Shown here in pieces: positions 42,093 to 50,579 of a stretch of DNA of 64,000 nt. The stretch is from NCBI GenBank assembly GCA_027451445.1, contig DAIDJG010000536.1:1-64000 (forward strand), in the 5' to 3' direction. The notes under the pieces are model-generated. The model saw nothing but the letters and a program-made list of their open reading frames with translations. It had not been told where the DNA came from and made no database searches. The stretch comes from Singulisphaera sp. GTDB lineage: Bacteria > Planctomycetota > Planctomycetia > Isosphaerales > Isosphaeraceae. The stretch's first letter is position 1. Every line of letters starts with the position of its first letter. The position numbers and the translations under genes were made by a program.

Positions 42093-43379
42093 GTGAGATG
42101 CCAGAGCCGATCTTCCCGCCGCCGAGGGGCGGTGGCCCCATTCATCGCCCTGTGCTCGCTCGTCCTTCTCGGCGTCATGGCGCTTTCGCTGGACGGCGGC
42201 TTGCTGATGTACGAACGGCAGCGGACGCGTACGGCCGCCGATGCCGCCGCCCTGGCCGCCGCGCAGCAGCTCTTCCTCCATTACCCGACCAACGCCGGGC
42301 TTGATCTGGATGGAAGCGCCAAGCAGGCCGCGCTGGCGGTGGCCGCCGCCGCGGGATATACGAATGATAGCGTGAATAGCGTTGTGACGGTCAATACGCC
42401 TCCCCAGTCGGGGCCGTTCGCAGGGACAACGGGTTACACCGAAATCATCCTCCAGCTCAATCAGCCCCGGTGCTTCAGCGCGATCTGGGGCTCCAGCAGC
42501 CTCACCGTGACCGCTCGATCCGTCGCCCGCGGCCTTTGGGCCCCCTTCAACAACGGTATCATCCTGCTGGACCCGACGATGCCGAGCGCACTGGCCCTTA
42601 GCGGAGGGGGCACGGTCACCGTACAGAACTCCTCGGTGATCGTCGATTCGAACAACTCAGAGGCCGCGTATTCCGGCGGCGGAAGCATTGCCGCGGCCAA
42701 TGAGTTCGACGTCGTGGGCGGATATGGCGTGAGCAATGGAGGTTCCTTCGTCGGCCCGGTTTACACCGACTCCATCCCGGCCCCTGATCCACTCGCGTAC
42801 CTACCCGAGCCCGACCCCACCACGCTCACGCTTCAGAGCACAAAGAAGATCAATATCACCGGGGGAAACGTCACCTTGTCGCCCGGCGTGTACGAGGGGG
42901 GTATTGCCATCTCGGGGAACGCGAACGTCACGCTCTCGCCCGGAATCTACTATATGGGCGGGGGTGGTTTTTCGTTCGGTGGTGGCGGGTCGGTCGGCGG
43001 CACGCTGACCGGTTCCGGCGTGATGATTTATAACGCACCGTCGTCGAAGAGCAACAGCGACGTCATCTCCATCAAAGGCAACTCCAGCTCGAGCATCAGC
43101 CTCAGCCCGCCAACGTCCGGTCTCTATCAAGGCATTTCGCTCTTCCAGGAGCGCACCGCGAATCAGCCGATCAACATCACCGGAAACGGCTCGTTCACGG
43201 TTACGGGGACATTTTATGGCGCGGCGGCCAACCTGAGCGTCGCGGGCAACGGCGTGAACAACATTATCGGGTCACAGTACATTAGCGACTCGCTGACCAC
43301 GTCGGGTGGCGGCTCCTACTACGTTGCCTGGGACGCCAACAAGAGCGCACGCAAGCGCATTATCGGCCTGGTCGAGTAG
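42093..43379 (+). CDS. TadG-like protein with N-terminal pilus motif
   Basis: 428 residues, GTG 42093 preceded by GGGAG. RRRGAVAPFIALCSLVLLGVMALSLDGGLLMYERQRTRTAADAAALAAA is the TadG/putative Flp pilus-assembly N-terminus (DUF2134-type). The middle and C-terminus are Gly/Ser/Thr-rich beta sheet with GGGGSVGGTLTGSGVMIYN. Presumably extracellular or pilus-attached. It is the last gene of the TadE/TadE/TadG cluster. Confidence 0.85.
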   Translation: MRCQSRSSRRRGAVAPFIALCSLVLLGVMALSLDGGLLMYERQRTRTAADAAALAAAQQLFLHYPTNAGLDLDGSAKQAALAVAAAAGYTNDSVNSVVTVNTPPQSGPFAGTTGYTEIILQLNQPRCFSAIWGSSSLTVTARSVARGLWAPFNNGIILLDPTMPSALALSGGGTVTVQNSSVIVDSNNSEAAYSGGGSIAAANEFDVVGGYGVSNGGSFVGPVYTDSIPAPDPLAYLPEPDPTTLTLQSTKKINITGGNVTLSPGVYEGGIAISGNANVTLSPGIYYMGGGGFSFGGGGSVGGTLTGSGVMIYNAPSSKSNSDVISIKGNSSSSISLSPPTSGLYQGISLFQERTANQPINITGNGSFTVTGTFYGAAANLSVAGNGVNNIIGSQYISDSLTTSGGGSYYVAWDANKSARKRIIGLVE

Positions 43380-43894
43380 GGACCTGCCGACCCTGGGCTC
43401 AGGCGAGATAGATAAGGATTCTCAAGTGATTCCACTATTTGCTTGATCTGGCCCTCAGGGCGTTGTGGGTTCGCAAGAGACGGTTCGGCCACCCTGTGAA
43501 AACAACCTTCAACATGCGTTGCTCGCATATTCCTCTCAGTAATGCTCCTGCGGCCCTTTCGGCTCATTCCGTGGTCTTGATGTCGAGCTACGGGAACGGG
43601 TGTCGGGCCTTACTCAGTTCGGCCGAATCGGCATCAGGGATTACGAGGACGCGATGCTCGGGGCGAGCAAACCTAGCACCCCAGGGATCCCGGTGCTATC
43701 GCATGTCCTCCCATCTGCCCCGAACGGGGATTTCAGCATTCTCGCCCGGGCATCGCAGGCGTACCATTTCGAGGTCGGTCATGACCGCTGCTCAGTCATC
43801 GCGCGATGCGATATGATAACGCCTCATCCGCCGGCAATGCTCGACGAACTTGGTGGATCGGCCGAGCGCGCCGGCGACATGGGATCAATCGACG
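43380..43894. other. Intergenic region, no gene supported
   Basis: About 515 bases. Overlapping frames of 80-136 codons exist on both strands but none has both a ribosome site and recognisable sequence. The frame at 43600-44010 overlaps the next gene in another register and is probably a shadow. Confidence 0.45.
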
Positions 43895-44485
43895 ATGAGC
43901 TATGGGATCATGCCGTTTACCGTGCAATTGGCCCTCGTAGAGCGGGCCTTCGGCTCTCAGGATGCGGCCCTCGTGTCCGCGATCGCCGACGAGTTCGCCG
44001 ACCTCTTTGAGCAGGATCGGTTCGATGCCGATGATGAGGACGAACTGACGCTGGAACTAGCCCTCCACGAGATCGTCGAGGGAAAGCCGCTACGGGAGGG
44101 ATACGGCAGTAAGTACGGCTATGTGCTTAAGATGCTTTGCTGGCACCTCGGCAAGCACCTGCCGAACGCCCATTTTTCTTCGATGGACTCCGACTGGGCC
44201 GACGAGGTGGACCGGGGACTGAGCCGGGCGGGAGTCCCGCCCGAGACGCTTGCCCTGAGCTGGCACCTCATTTACCGGGGTTCGCCCGTCGCCATCCCGG
44301 AACCAGATGACTTCCCGGCAATCGGCTACCTCAGAGCTGTCGAGGTCACCCCGGCTCTGCGTGCCCTCGAGTCCGCCAACCTGGCGGCGCTGGAGCCCGA
44401 GGTTCGAGAGGCCGTGAGGGAACTCATCGGCTGGTTGGAGGAGTGCAGCAGGTCGGCCTGCGACCTCGTGTGCTTCTACCACTGA
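43895..44485 (+). CDS. DUF7691-like hypothetical protein
   Basis: 196 residues from ATG 43895 (MSYGIMPFTVQLALVERAFGS). The opening motif and the pattern EGKPLREGYGSKYGYVLKML then VDRGLSRAG fit the DUF7691 family of small cytoplasmic proteins, often in toxin-immunity or defence neighbourhoods of other bacteria; the function is unknown. The ORF starts 15 codons earlier at 43850 but the MSYG start fits family members. Confidence 0.6.
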   Translation: MSYGIMPFTVQLALVERAFGSQDAALVSAIADEFADLFEQDRFDADDEDELTLELALHEIVEGKPLREGYGSKYGYVLKMLCWHLGKHLPNAHFSSMDSDWADEVDRGLSRAGVPPETLALSWHLIYRGSPVAIPEPDDFPAIGYLRAVEVTPALRALESANLAALEPEVREAVRELIGWLEECSRSACDLVCFYH

Positions 44486-44724
44486 CCGACTCGCCCAACC
44501 AGAAGTTTATTAGCGTTGTCCATAGCGTTCTTTGCCCATCGCCCGAAAGGGGCGTCCGAACCCTCGAGGCTTCGGTTCCCTCCTTCGAGAAGCGACGGAT
44601 GGGCGCATCGCGGCGACGGCACGTGTGAAGCGATGGTGGTCCGCTGGAGAGAACGCGCGCGTTAGGCCACGACTTTGCGACGAATTCTCGAACGGGCGAC
44701 CTGTCGGTAACGCCCGTTCGGCCA

Positions 44725-45432
44725 CTACTCGCCAGCGTCGTCCAACAGCTTTGAAATCAAGATTCCGCCCTCGTTGACCTCAACGACGTAGACCTTGTCC
44801 TGGATCTCGATCTCCGTTTCGTAGACGTGGCCGTCGATCCCTGTAGAGCGCGTGATGGAACCGATCTTACCGTCGTGGGCTTGGTCTTTGAACGCCTTCT
44901 GGACGGCCGCAGGGCACTTATCGAGCTCGATCTCGTCTTCGTCGATGATGAGCGATTTCTCGATGAGCATGCCGTCGTGCGCGACGACGATCTCGTACTC
45001 GCGGTTTCCGATCGCCACAATGGCCGCGTAGATCGTCCCGCCGTACTTCACGTCCTTGCCGACGGTCTCGATTTTCGTGCCCTTGGCCTCGAAGTGAAGT
45101 GCCTTCTGAACGGCGGCCGGACACTCGTTGAACGGAACCTCGTCGGCGTCGGCCTCCATGCTGATTTCCTGGAGCGTTCCGTCCTCGGCAACCGCCATCT
45201 CGTAATGCTTGGTGCTGCTGATGAACACGGCCCAAAACGTCGTCTTTCCGTCCTCGGTCTCCTTGCTCACCTTGTCGATCCGCGCGCCCTTCGATTCGGC
45301 CTGGATCGTCTTCTGGACCGGAACGGGGCACGCGGTCAACTTGATCTCCGTGTCGTCATCGCCACGGACCGCGGTTGTCCACAGCGCGACGGAAAGCCCA
45401 AGTGCAAGCACACGGATTGGCAACTGGTTCAT
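44725..45432 (-). CDS. Secreted protein with three PepSY-like repeats
   Basis: 235 residues. A signal peptide (MNQLPIRVLALGLSVALWTTAVRG) is followed by three tandem units of about 65-70 residues, each starting with a CPxxVQKxx motif: CPVPVQKTIQAES, CPAAVQKALHFEA and CPAAVQKAFKDQA. Each unit then has an alpha helix and beta strands ending near EMAVAEDG, EIVVAHDG and VVEVNEGG. This is the pattern of PepSY-like/BLIP-like inhibitory domains. Probably an extracytoplasmic inhibitor or ligand-binding protein. Function unknown. Confidence 0.7.
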   Translation of the reverse strand: MNQLPIRVLALGLSVALWTTAVRGDDDTEIKLTACPVPVQKTIQAESKGARIDKVSKETEDGKTTFWAVFISSTKHYEMAVAEDGTLQEISMEADADEVPFNECPAAVQKALHFEAKGTKIETVGKDVKYGGTIYAAIVAIGNREYEIVVAHDGMLIEKSLIIDEDEIELDKCPAAVQKAFKDQAHDGKIGSITRSTGIDGHVYETEIEIQDKVYVVEVNEGGILISKLLDDAGE

Positions 45433-45580
45433 GGGTTGGAAACTCGTTTGTGAGGAAGGTCGAACGACACGTTAAGCGCTGTCGGAACCTCGTGATTCCG
45501 GACGATGGCGCCCGCGATTGAGAGCAGAGACGGACACGAAACTTTGGTAGCGCGGGCGCTCGTTTGAGGATCCCGGTCGA

Positions 45581-46381
45581 TCAACGCACGGTCAAGGCGG
45601 TGTGGAGTTCTCGAGCGGCCATCTGCACGTGATTCACGGCTTGGCCGTGTCGCGTCGTTCCCGACTGGCTCATCATGTGCGAGCCAATGGTTTGCAGCCG
45701 CTGGAGCGATCGGTTCATCAGGCTGTCCGACTGGGCCTGGGACATCCGCATGCGACCCCGATTGCCGCCTTGGTTTTTGCCGCGGTTGTTCATGGTCCTC
45801 ATCGAGGTTCGCATGTACCCGGACGAGGAGTGGCTGAGCACTCGGATCGCTCGGCTCACGTGCTGGGCCGCGCGGGCGCGATGTCCTTTATAGTCGTGAT
45901 CGATGCGCGTCAGCGTTCGGTGCACCGAACGCAACTGCGAGACTAGAGCCCGGTTGTAACGATGCATTCCGGCGTAGCGGTTCCGGCCATAGTAGCCGTG
46001 GCCCGAAGAGCGCCGGCGGTGCGGGTAACGGCCAGTGTAGGCGCGGGTGCTCCCCGTGCCGGTGCTCCGGGTCGCCATGTTGTGGCGCGCCGTGGTCTGC
46101 GGCTTGGCCCCGTTTGTCGCGGTGTGCGTGGTGGTGTGGTGTGCGATGGAGGGGCGCAGCGTCTTCGCGTGCGCTGTTGACGGACGCGGTTTTGGCATGC
46201 GCGGTTTCGACGGACGCGGCATCCTGGGCATGCGCATGGACGGGCGAGGCGCCGCATGGGCGTGTCCACCGCCGTGGCCTCCTCCATGACCGCCTTTCGC
46301 CAACGCGGGGGCGGTGATCGAAAGGAGGAGGAATCCCGGCAGGATCGTCCAAAGTCCCAGGCACCGCAGAAGTCTTCTCAT
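45581..46381 (-). CDS. Secreted His/Gly/Arg-rich low-complexity protein
   Basis: 266 residues from ATG 46381, with GAGG at a suitable distance. A signal peptide (LWTILPGFLLLSITAPALA) precedes a Gly/His stretch (GGHGGGHGGGHAH), a Met/Pro/Arg-rich region (RPSMRMPRMPRPSKPRMPKP) and a basic helical C-terminus (MSQAQSDSLMNRSLQRLQTIGSHMM). The His-rich segment could bind metal. It is a tail-heavy secreted protein of unknown role. Confidence 0.55.
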   Translation of the reverse strand: MRRLLRCLGLWTILPGFLLLSITAPALAKGGHGGGHGGGHAHAAPRPSMRMPRMPRPSKPRMPKPRPSTAHAKTLRPSIAHHTTTHTATNGAKPQTTARHNMATRSTGTGSTRAYTGRYPHRRRSSGHGYYGRNRYAGMHRYNRALVSQLRSVHRTLTRIDHDYKGHRARAAQHVSRAIRVLSHSSSGYMRTSMRTMNNRGKNQGGNRGRMRMSQAQSDSLMNRSLQRLQTIGSHMMSQSGTTRHGQAVNHVQMAARELHTALTVR

Positions 46382-46925
46382 AACAGATTCCTCGCCCGCT
46401 TGGGTTTCGGCCGGATGCACGCGATAGGAGGCGTCTGAACAGGCCCCTCGCCCTGTCCAACGTGATTCACGGAGTTGCCGAGAGTGACGACACTCCCGGC
46501 ATCCGGTAGCCCGTGAATGGACTTGGGACGCCGCTTTATCCGGGTGCACCGATCTTTGTGTGTGTGAGTGCCACCATCTTAAACACCAGGTGGGGCAAAA
46601 AGTTCTGACGACGTGCCACAGGAATTGGTTGGAGCCGGGAAGAGATGGGATTCGATCCTGATTCGGACGCCCTCGTCGAGAGAGGGATCAGCCAGATTCC
46701 GAGCGCTGGAAGTCGAGAATTGGCGAGAGCGATTCACGTTAAGGCTCTGCAAAAAAATCGACGGATCGCGCGAGGTTGACCCGAGTGGTAGGGTGGGTAA
46801 CGCGACGGCAAAGCGCGTCTCGATCGCTCCGATGGCCCGCGCGGCCCTCATGTCGACCAGGAAACGCTAAAGTACGATTATGAGTTTGTCTAGGCGCGCA
46901 ACGTCCCGGTCAGTATACTCCCCCG
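46382..46925. other. Intergenic region before ncRNA candidate
   Basis: About 540 bases. A 44-codon frame, 46645-46779 (MGFDPDSDALVERGISQIP), is coding-like but unsupported otherwise. TATACT at 46914-46919 may be a -10 box, with no good -35 at normal spacing. Confidence 0.4.
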
Positions 46926-47126
46926 CGCTCGTTGGGAGGCGTTCACCGTCTTTTGCGAGCCGCTCGCCACTCGCCCTGATCCCGTGAAACGGTGATGGGG
47001 TCATTCGCTCTCGGTTGGCAATCGGGACTCCGCACCTCAGACGCGTCGGCCGCGCGCAGGGCCGACTGCACCCGAGACCACGCCGCTGGCGGCCAGCCCT
47101 CCGGACGCGCGCCGGAGGGCTTTTTT
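46926..47126 (+). ncRNA. Candidate structured small RNA
   Basis: About 200 bases from a TATACT-like -10 (46914-46919) to an intrinsic terminator at 47095-47126, with no coding frame supported on the plus strand. It has several hairpins: GCGAG-CCG-CTCGC, CCGT-GAA-ACGG, and GTCGGCC (47045-47051) paired with GGCCGAC (47060-47066). Size is in the 6S-like range, but I do not recognise a family. The 5' end is a guess. Confidence 0.45.
47095..47126 (+). terminator. Strong intrinsic terminator with no upstream coding gene
   Basis: AGCCCTCCGG and CCGGAGGGCT pair perfectly around ACGCGCG and run into TTTTTT. The nearest plus-strand coding gene is far away, which points to a non-coding transcript. Confidence 0.88.
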
Positions 47127-47526
47127 CTGTGCGCCCGCCCATGCTGCGGCGGACGATGGAGAACTGCGCCGAATCGTGAGATCTCGCCTGACGAGTCCTG
47201 ATGGATATGGCGACTCTATGGTTTTTAATCGCGCACTTGCTTCCCTCCTGGAGCAATGGCACCTCGGGAACGGACACGCGCGCAATCGGCCAGTCTGGGA
47301 GAAGGATGCCGCGTGTTGAGGCTGCGTGGCATCATTCGCGACGGACGGTCTCAATTCCCGCTGACCAGTTGCCACCGACTTCTCGGCGCACTATTGTCAA
47401 ACAGATGGAATTCGTCTTTCCCAGGACGCATCCACACACACTCTGAGGAGTTCGGTGCCCCAGGGGGCGGGACGGTTCCCTCAAAACTCCTCAGGGTCTG
47501 TCAGTTCCCTCTCAAGGAGCGAGACG
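47127..47526. other. Intergenic region with leader hairpin
   Basis: About 400 bases. CTGAGGAGTT (47443-47452) pairs perfectly with AACTCCTCAG (47485-47494), 22 bases upstream of the AAGGAG ribosome site of the next gene, so it may be a leader structure. Otherwise nothing recognised. Confidence 0.5.
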
Positions 47527-47760
47527 ATGCCGCCTTTCCCGCCGGGGATGGGTCGATTCGAGCAAGGACAAGGATCCGTCGCTTCTCCAGGCGAAGAGCT
47601 CTTGCCCATGCAAATCGTGGTCGGATCCGTGCTTTGCGATCTGAAGGTGTGGAGCGACGAGGAGTGGGCCGCCCTCTCCGAAACGGAACGGCCTCTCGTG
47701 TACGAGCATTTCCCACAGTTGGGCTGGGTGGGCGGGGTGCCGAGGGTGCAGTTGAATTAA
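47527..47760 (+). CDS. Small hypothetical protein, planctomycete type
   Basis: 77 residues, ATG 47527 with AAGGAG. Sequence IVVGSVLCDLKVWSDEEWAALSETERP then EHFPQLGWVGGVP. I recall small proteins with this kind of motif in planctomycetes; function unknown. It has a long leader with a hairpin and ends just before a strong terminator, so it forms a single-gene unit. Confidence 0.6.
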   Translation: MPPFPPGMGRFEQGQGSVASPGEELLPMQIVVGSVLCDLKVWSDEEWAALSETERPLVYEHFPQLGWVGGVPRVQLN

Positions 47761-47806
47761 GCTGAATTCGATCGCGTCGTCCGCCACAAATCGTGAAATA
47801 AACTCA

Positions 47807-47860
47807 AAGATTTCCTCTCCGCCGTGGTTTTTCGCCGGTGGGGAGGAAATCTTGTATTTT
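47807..47860 (+). terminator. Intrinsic terminator
   Basis: AAGATTTCCTC pairs with GAGGAAATCTT, continuing with CC/GG pairs, followed by GTATTTTTTTC. A strong terminator after the 77-residue gene. Confidence 0.9.
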
Positions 47861-47872
47861 TTTCATTTTTTG

Positions 47873-47902
47873 GTTGTCTAAGAAGACCGCGGTGTCCTAT
47901 AG
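47873..47902 (+). promoter_or_regulatory. Sigma70-type promoter candidate
   Basis: TTGTCT (47873-47878), 18-bp spacer, TATAGT (47897-47902). It lies between the preceding terminator and the 99-residue gene and would give a leader of about 115 bases. Confidence 0.6.
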
Positions 47903-48022
47903 TCACCACTGTTGGCGCTATGGAAGCTCCAATTGTGAGAGCAGGACGCTCAAGGATGACACAACGCACCCTCAACGTGGCGAAGTTGCTACGCGGGAAT
48001 GCCCCACGAAGGAGCACCTTCG

Positions 48023-48322
48023 ATGAGTCAACGTCAAGCCTCTCAGCAAACCGTCGAACTGCTTCCCCCGCCCAATGCGTCTGGACACTCCTGGACCGAT
48101 CGCAAGGCCAGTGAGCGTTCCCAACGCGCCGCGAAGGCTCGCAATTCGAGCACTCGTCGTCGCCTGGTGGATCCGACCACCTGCGATCGCGACTACACGG
48201 ATGTCGAGCTGGAATTCATGCGTGCCATGCAGGACTACAAGCAGCAAAGCGGCCGGATGTTCCCGACCTGGAGCGAAGTTCTCGAAGTGCTCAAAGCCCT
48301 GGGCTACGAGAAGAGCCGCTGA
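48023..48322 (+). CDS. Small conserved-type hypothetical protein
   Basis: 99 residues from ATG 48023, preceded by AAGGAG. The C-terminal half ([39 protein letters not shown]) is a sequence I recognise as recurrent in planctomycete small proteins. The N-terminus is low-complexity. Unknown function. It precedes a sigma factor by about 110 bases. Confidence 0.75.
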   Translation: MSQRQASQQTVELLPPPNASGHSWTDRKASERSQRAAKARNSSTRRRLVDPTTCDRDYTDVELEFMRAMQDYKQQSGRMFPTWSEVLEVLKALGYEKSR

Positions 48323-48430
48323 TCCCAGTCTGATTCGATCTCCTCTCCTCATCAGCATCATTCAAAACACAGGAAGTTTCCTCATCCTCAAACCCTGCCC
48401 GTCGGCAGGTGTTCACCGGAGCCGTGCGCG

Positions 48431-49261
48431 ATGAGCCATCGTCATCGGAAGAGCTTGTATCGAGACTCAACGCTCGCCCCCTACTTGAACCAGATCAACG
48501 ACACGCCACTCCTTTCGGCCGCGGAAGAGCGTGAGTTGTCCAGCCAGGTCGCCGAGGGAGACCCGTACGCTCGCGAGCGGATGGTCCGGGCCAACCTGCG
48601 CCTCGTGGTTAACATTGCACGGGAATACCGCAACAAAGGTCTCTCTCTCGAAGATCTGATCGAGGAGGGGAACCTGGGACTGATGCGTGCCGTCGAGGGA
48701 TATGACGGGGGCGTCGGGGTCCGCTTCAGCACCTACGCAAGCTACTGGATCAAACAATCGATCCGCTCGGCCCTGATCCGACATGGGAAGTCGATCCGCC
48801 TGCCCGCCTACATGGTCGTGCTGCTCGGCAAGTGGCGGCGCGCGACGGCGGCGCTGAGCGAGGAACTGGGACGGCCTCCGATGCCCGACGAAGTGGGCGC
48901 GTTGCTGGGCCTGTCCAAAAAGAAGACCGCCATGGTCGTCGTCGCCCTGCAGGTCCAGGACCTCAACCGACACGAAGACGATGTCGAGGGTGAGGAGTCC
49001 GTACTCGATTCCTTGACCGACCCGCGACACGTCATCCCCGACGCCCATCTGTCCGAGCGTGAGGAATGGGAACGGATCGCCGACCGTCTCGATTCCCTGG
49101 GAACGCGCGAAGCGGCCATCATCCGGATGCGGTTCGGGCTGGGACCCGATCAACCGATGACCCTCCAGGAAGTTGGCCGCCAATTGAACCTGACTCGCGA
49201 ACGCGTCCGCCAACTGGAACGTGGCGCACTGGCCGAGCTCGCGGCCGTGGCAAGCGCTTGA
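48431..49261 (+). CDS. Sigma-70 family factor, group 2/3 primary-like
   Basis: 276 residues. Region 1.2-like YLNQINDTPLLSAAEERELS; region 2 has NLRLVVNIAREYRNKGLSLEDLIEEGNLGLMRAVEGYD and RFSTYASYWIKQSIRSAL, the canonical primary-like 2.2-2.4; region 3 and region 4 end with TREAAIIRMRFGLGPDQPMTLQEVGRQLNLTRERVRQLERGAL. Short region 1, so a non-primary RpoD-like or stationary-phase type factor. The regulon is unknown. A terminator follows after 44 bases. Confidence 0.93.
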   Translation: MSHRHRKSLYRDSTLAPYLNQINDTPLLSAAEERELSSQVAEGDPYARERMVRANLRLVVNIAREYRNKGLSLEDLIEEGNLGLMRAVEGYDGGVGVRFSTYASYWIKQSIRSALIRHGKSIRLPAYMVVLLGKWRRATAALSEELGRPPMPDEVGALLGLSKKKTAMVVVALQVQDLNRHEDDVEGEESVLDSLTDPRHVIPDAHLSEREEWERIADRLDSLGTREAAIIRMRFGLGPDQPMTLQEVGRQLNLTRERVRQLERGALAELAAVASA

Positions 49262-49304
49262 GCCTCCATTCGGCTCCGTACGGAATCTTCCGATATCCAT
49301 TCCG

Positions 49305-49333
49305 GGAGCGCTCCTTTTGGGGAGCGCTCCTTT
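49305..49333 (+). terminator. Terminator after the sigma factor
   Basis: GGAGCGCTCC, TTTTGG, GGAGCGCTCC and TTT: each arm is itself palindromic, so the second arm folds against the first. It lies 44 bases after the sigma stop. Confidence 0.8.
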
Positions 49334-50074
49334 GTGCTTTCGAACGCTCGTCATGTCTTGCTATCTTCCGGCGCCCTGAGCACGCAAGCGTAGATCTCCC
49401 CGCTTTACAACAACAAGCCTCACCGCCCGGACTTTCGTCGAGCTGACAAAATCACTATATCATCAAATAATAATGTGCTTAAGTATTGCCTACAAAACAT
49501 AATCCATGAGTTCGAGTCCAACGACGCGCTGATCCACCCGCGATGAGGTCTTGTCGCGGTGTCTTCGCCGTGGAGTTGACCTACCCACACGGCATTCTGA
49601 AGAAAAAAGTCAGGCCAGCGGGAGCGCGACCGACGCCTATAAATATCGTGGTGGTCTCTTCCCCCGATAGACGGGAGAGATGTCAACCTTGATTCGCCGA
49701 AGAGTTTCATTCAGGTCTTCAGAGAATGAGATGCCGGTGTGACAATCAGCGAGGGAAGCCGTATTCCTTACGGAGAAGTGCTTGATACGCTGGATTGGCT
49801 TTGGCTCTCCTCCTATTTTCTTCCTGAACCCTCGGTGGCAGGCGAGACCGTGGCGGTGATCGCGCAATAGCGGTCCTTCTCGCCTCAAGGTCTTTGTGGG
49901 AATCATCGTCGTCTGAAGCGGGCACGGTCGATTTCGGACCGGCCCGGCTTCCGGGGATCGTCGCGCGGTTTTCGAACTCATCGTAGGACGTGCGTGCCGA
50001 GCTCTTCCACGCGTGCGGCAGGAAGATCGTTTTGCGCGCAGCTCGAGGGGAATGATTTCATTCTTGTTCATACC
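49334..50074. other. Intergenic region, no gene supported
   Basis: About 740 bases, more AT-rich than neighbours at about 49.45-49.52 kb. Frames up to 144 codons exist on the minus strand but contain nothing I recognise and no ribosome site. Confidence 0.45.
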
Positions 50075-50266
50075 ATGATTTTGCTTGCCTACTTCTCTCC
50101 GGAAACGACACTTCCTCTAGCCTCGACCGCGGCGGCCGCGACGGGACTAGTCATGCTGTTCGGACGCGCCTCGTTGCGCGTTCTCAAACGCTGCCTCCGT
50201 CGGCCCTTGCGCGGGATCGACGGCGTGGGTTCACTTCGATTGGCGAAGCGACTGCGGCGTTTGTGA
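50075..50266 (+). CDS. Small membrane protein
   Basis: 63 residues, ATG 50075. LLAYFSPETTLPLASTAAAATGLVMLFGRASLRVL has one hydrophobic segment with a charged tail (KRCLRRPLRGIDGVG, then LRLAKRLRRL). I recall small planctomycete proteins with a YFGPE-like start of this kind. Unknown role; a longer frame upstream (49994) is not required. Confidence 0.55.
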   Translation: MILLAYFSPETTLPLASTAAAATGLVMLFGRASLRVLKRCLRRPLRGIDGVGSLRLAKRLRRL

Positions 50267-50579
50267 GCTTGGAGCCCGCAACGATTGGGTGGCACACGGA
50301 GCCTCGCCCGCGAGGCTGTGCGCAACGCCATCACCAGGCGCTTGCAGAGAGCCGGAACCGTCACCAGCACGCTCGTTCGCCCGGATACGAGTAGGTGGAC
50401 GCGGAACATACTCGACGCTTGCGGCTTCCCGCGAGGAGAGCAGCTACCGTCCCCGGGAAGCGCTGTCTGATGCGCCAAGCCCCGAATGGATGGGAAAGCG
50501 CTCTCGCCCCGCCCGATTCGCAAAGCGTTGGCGGATCGACTGCGCGCGGAATCTCGCTCGAGATACCGAGAGGTGACCA
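50267..50579. other. Intergenic region
   Basis: About 310 bases. AGCCTCG and CGAGGCT (50300-50317) form a short hairpin without T-tract. Frames here are shadows of each other. Nothing else recognised. Confidence 0.45.

Noticed and set aside
41055-43379. Complete Tad pilus locus
   Set aside because: Only TadE/TadE/TadG-like genes are present; no ATPase, secretin, platform or prepilin gene is in the window.
43600-44010. 136-codon frame before the DUF7691-like gene
   Set aside because: Overlaps the recognised gene in another register and has a random-looking C-terminus.
49420-50071. Two minus-strand frames of 96 and 144 codons
   Set aside because: No ribosome site, no recognisable sequence and codon pattern unlike neighbouring genes.
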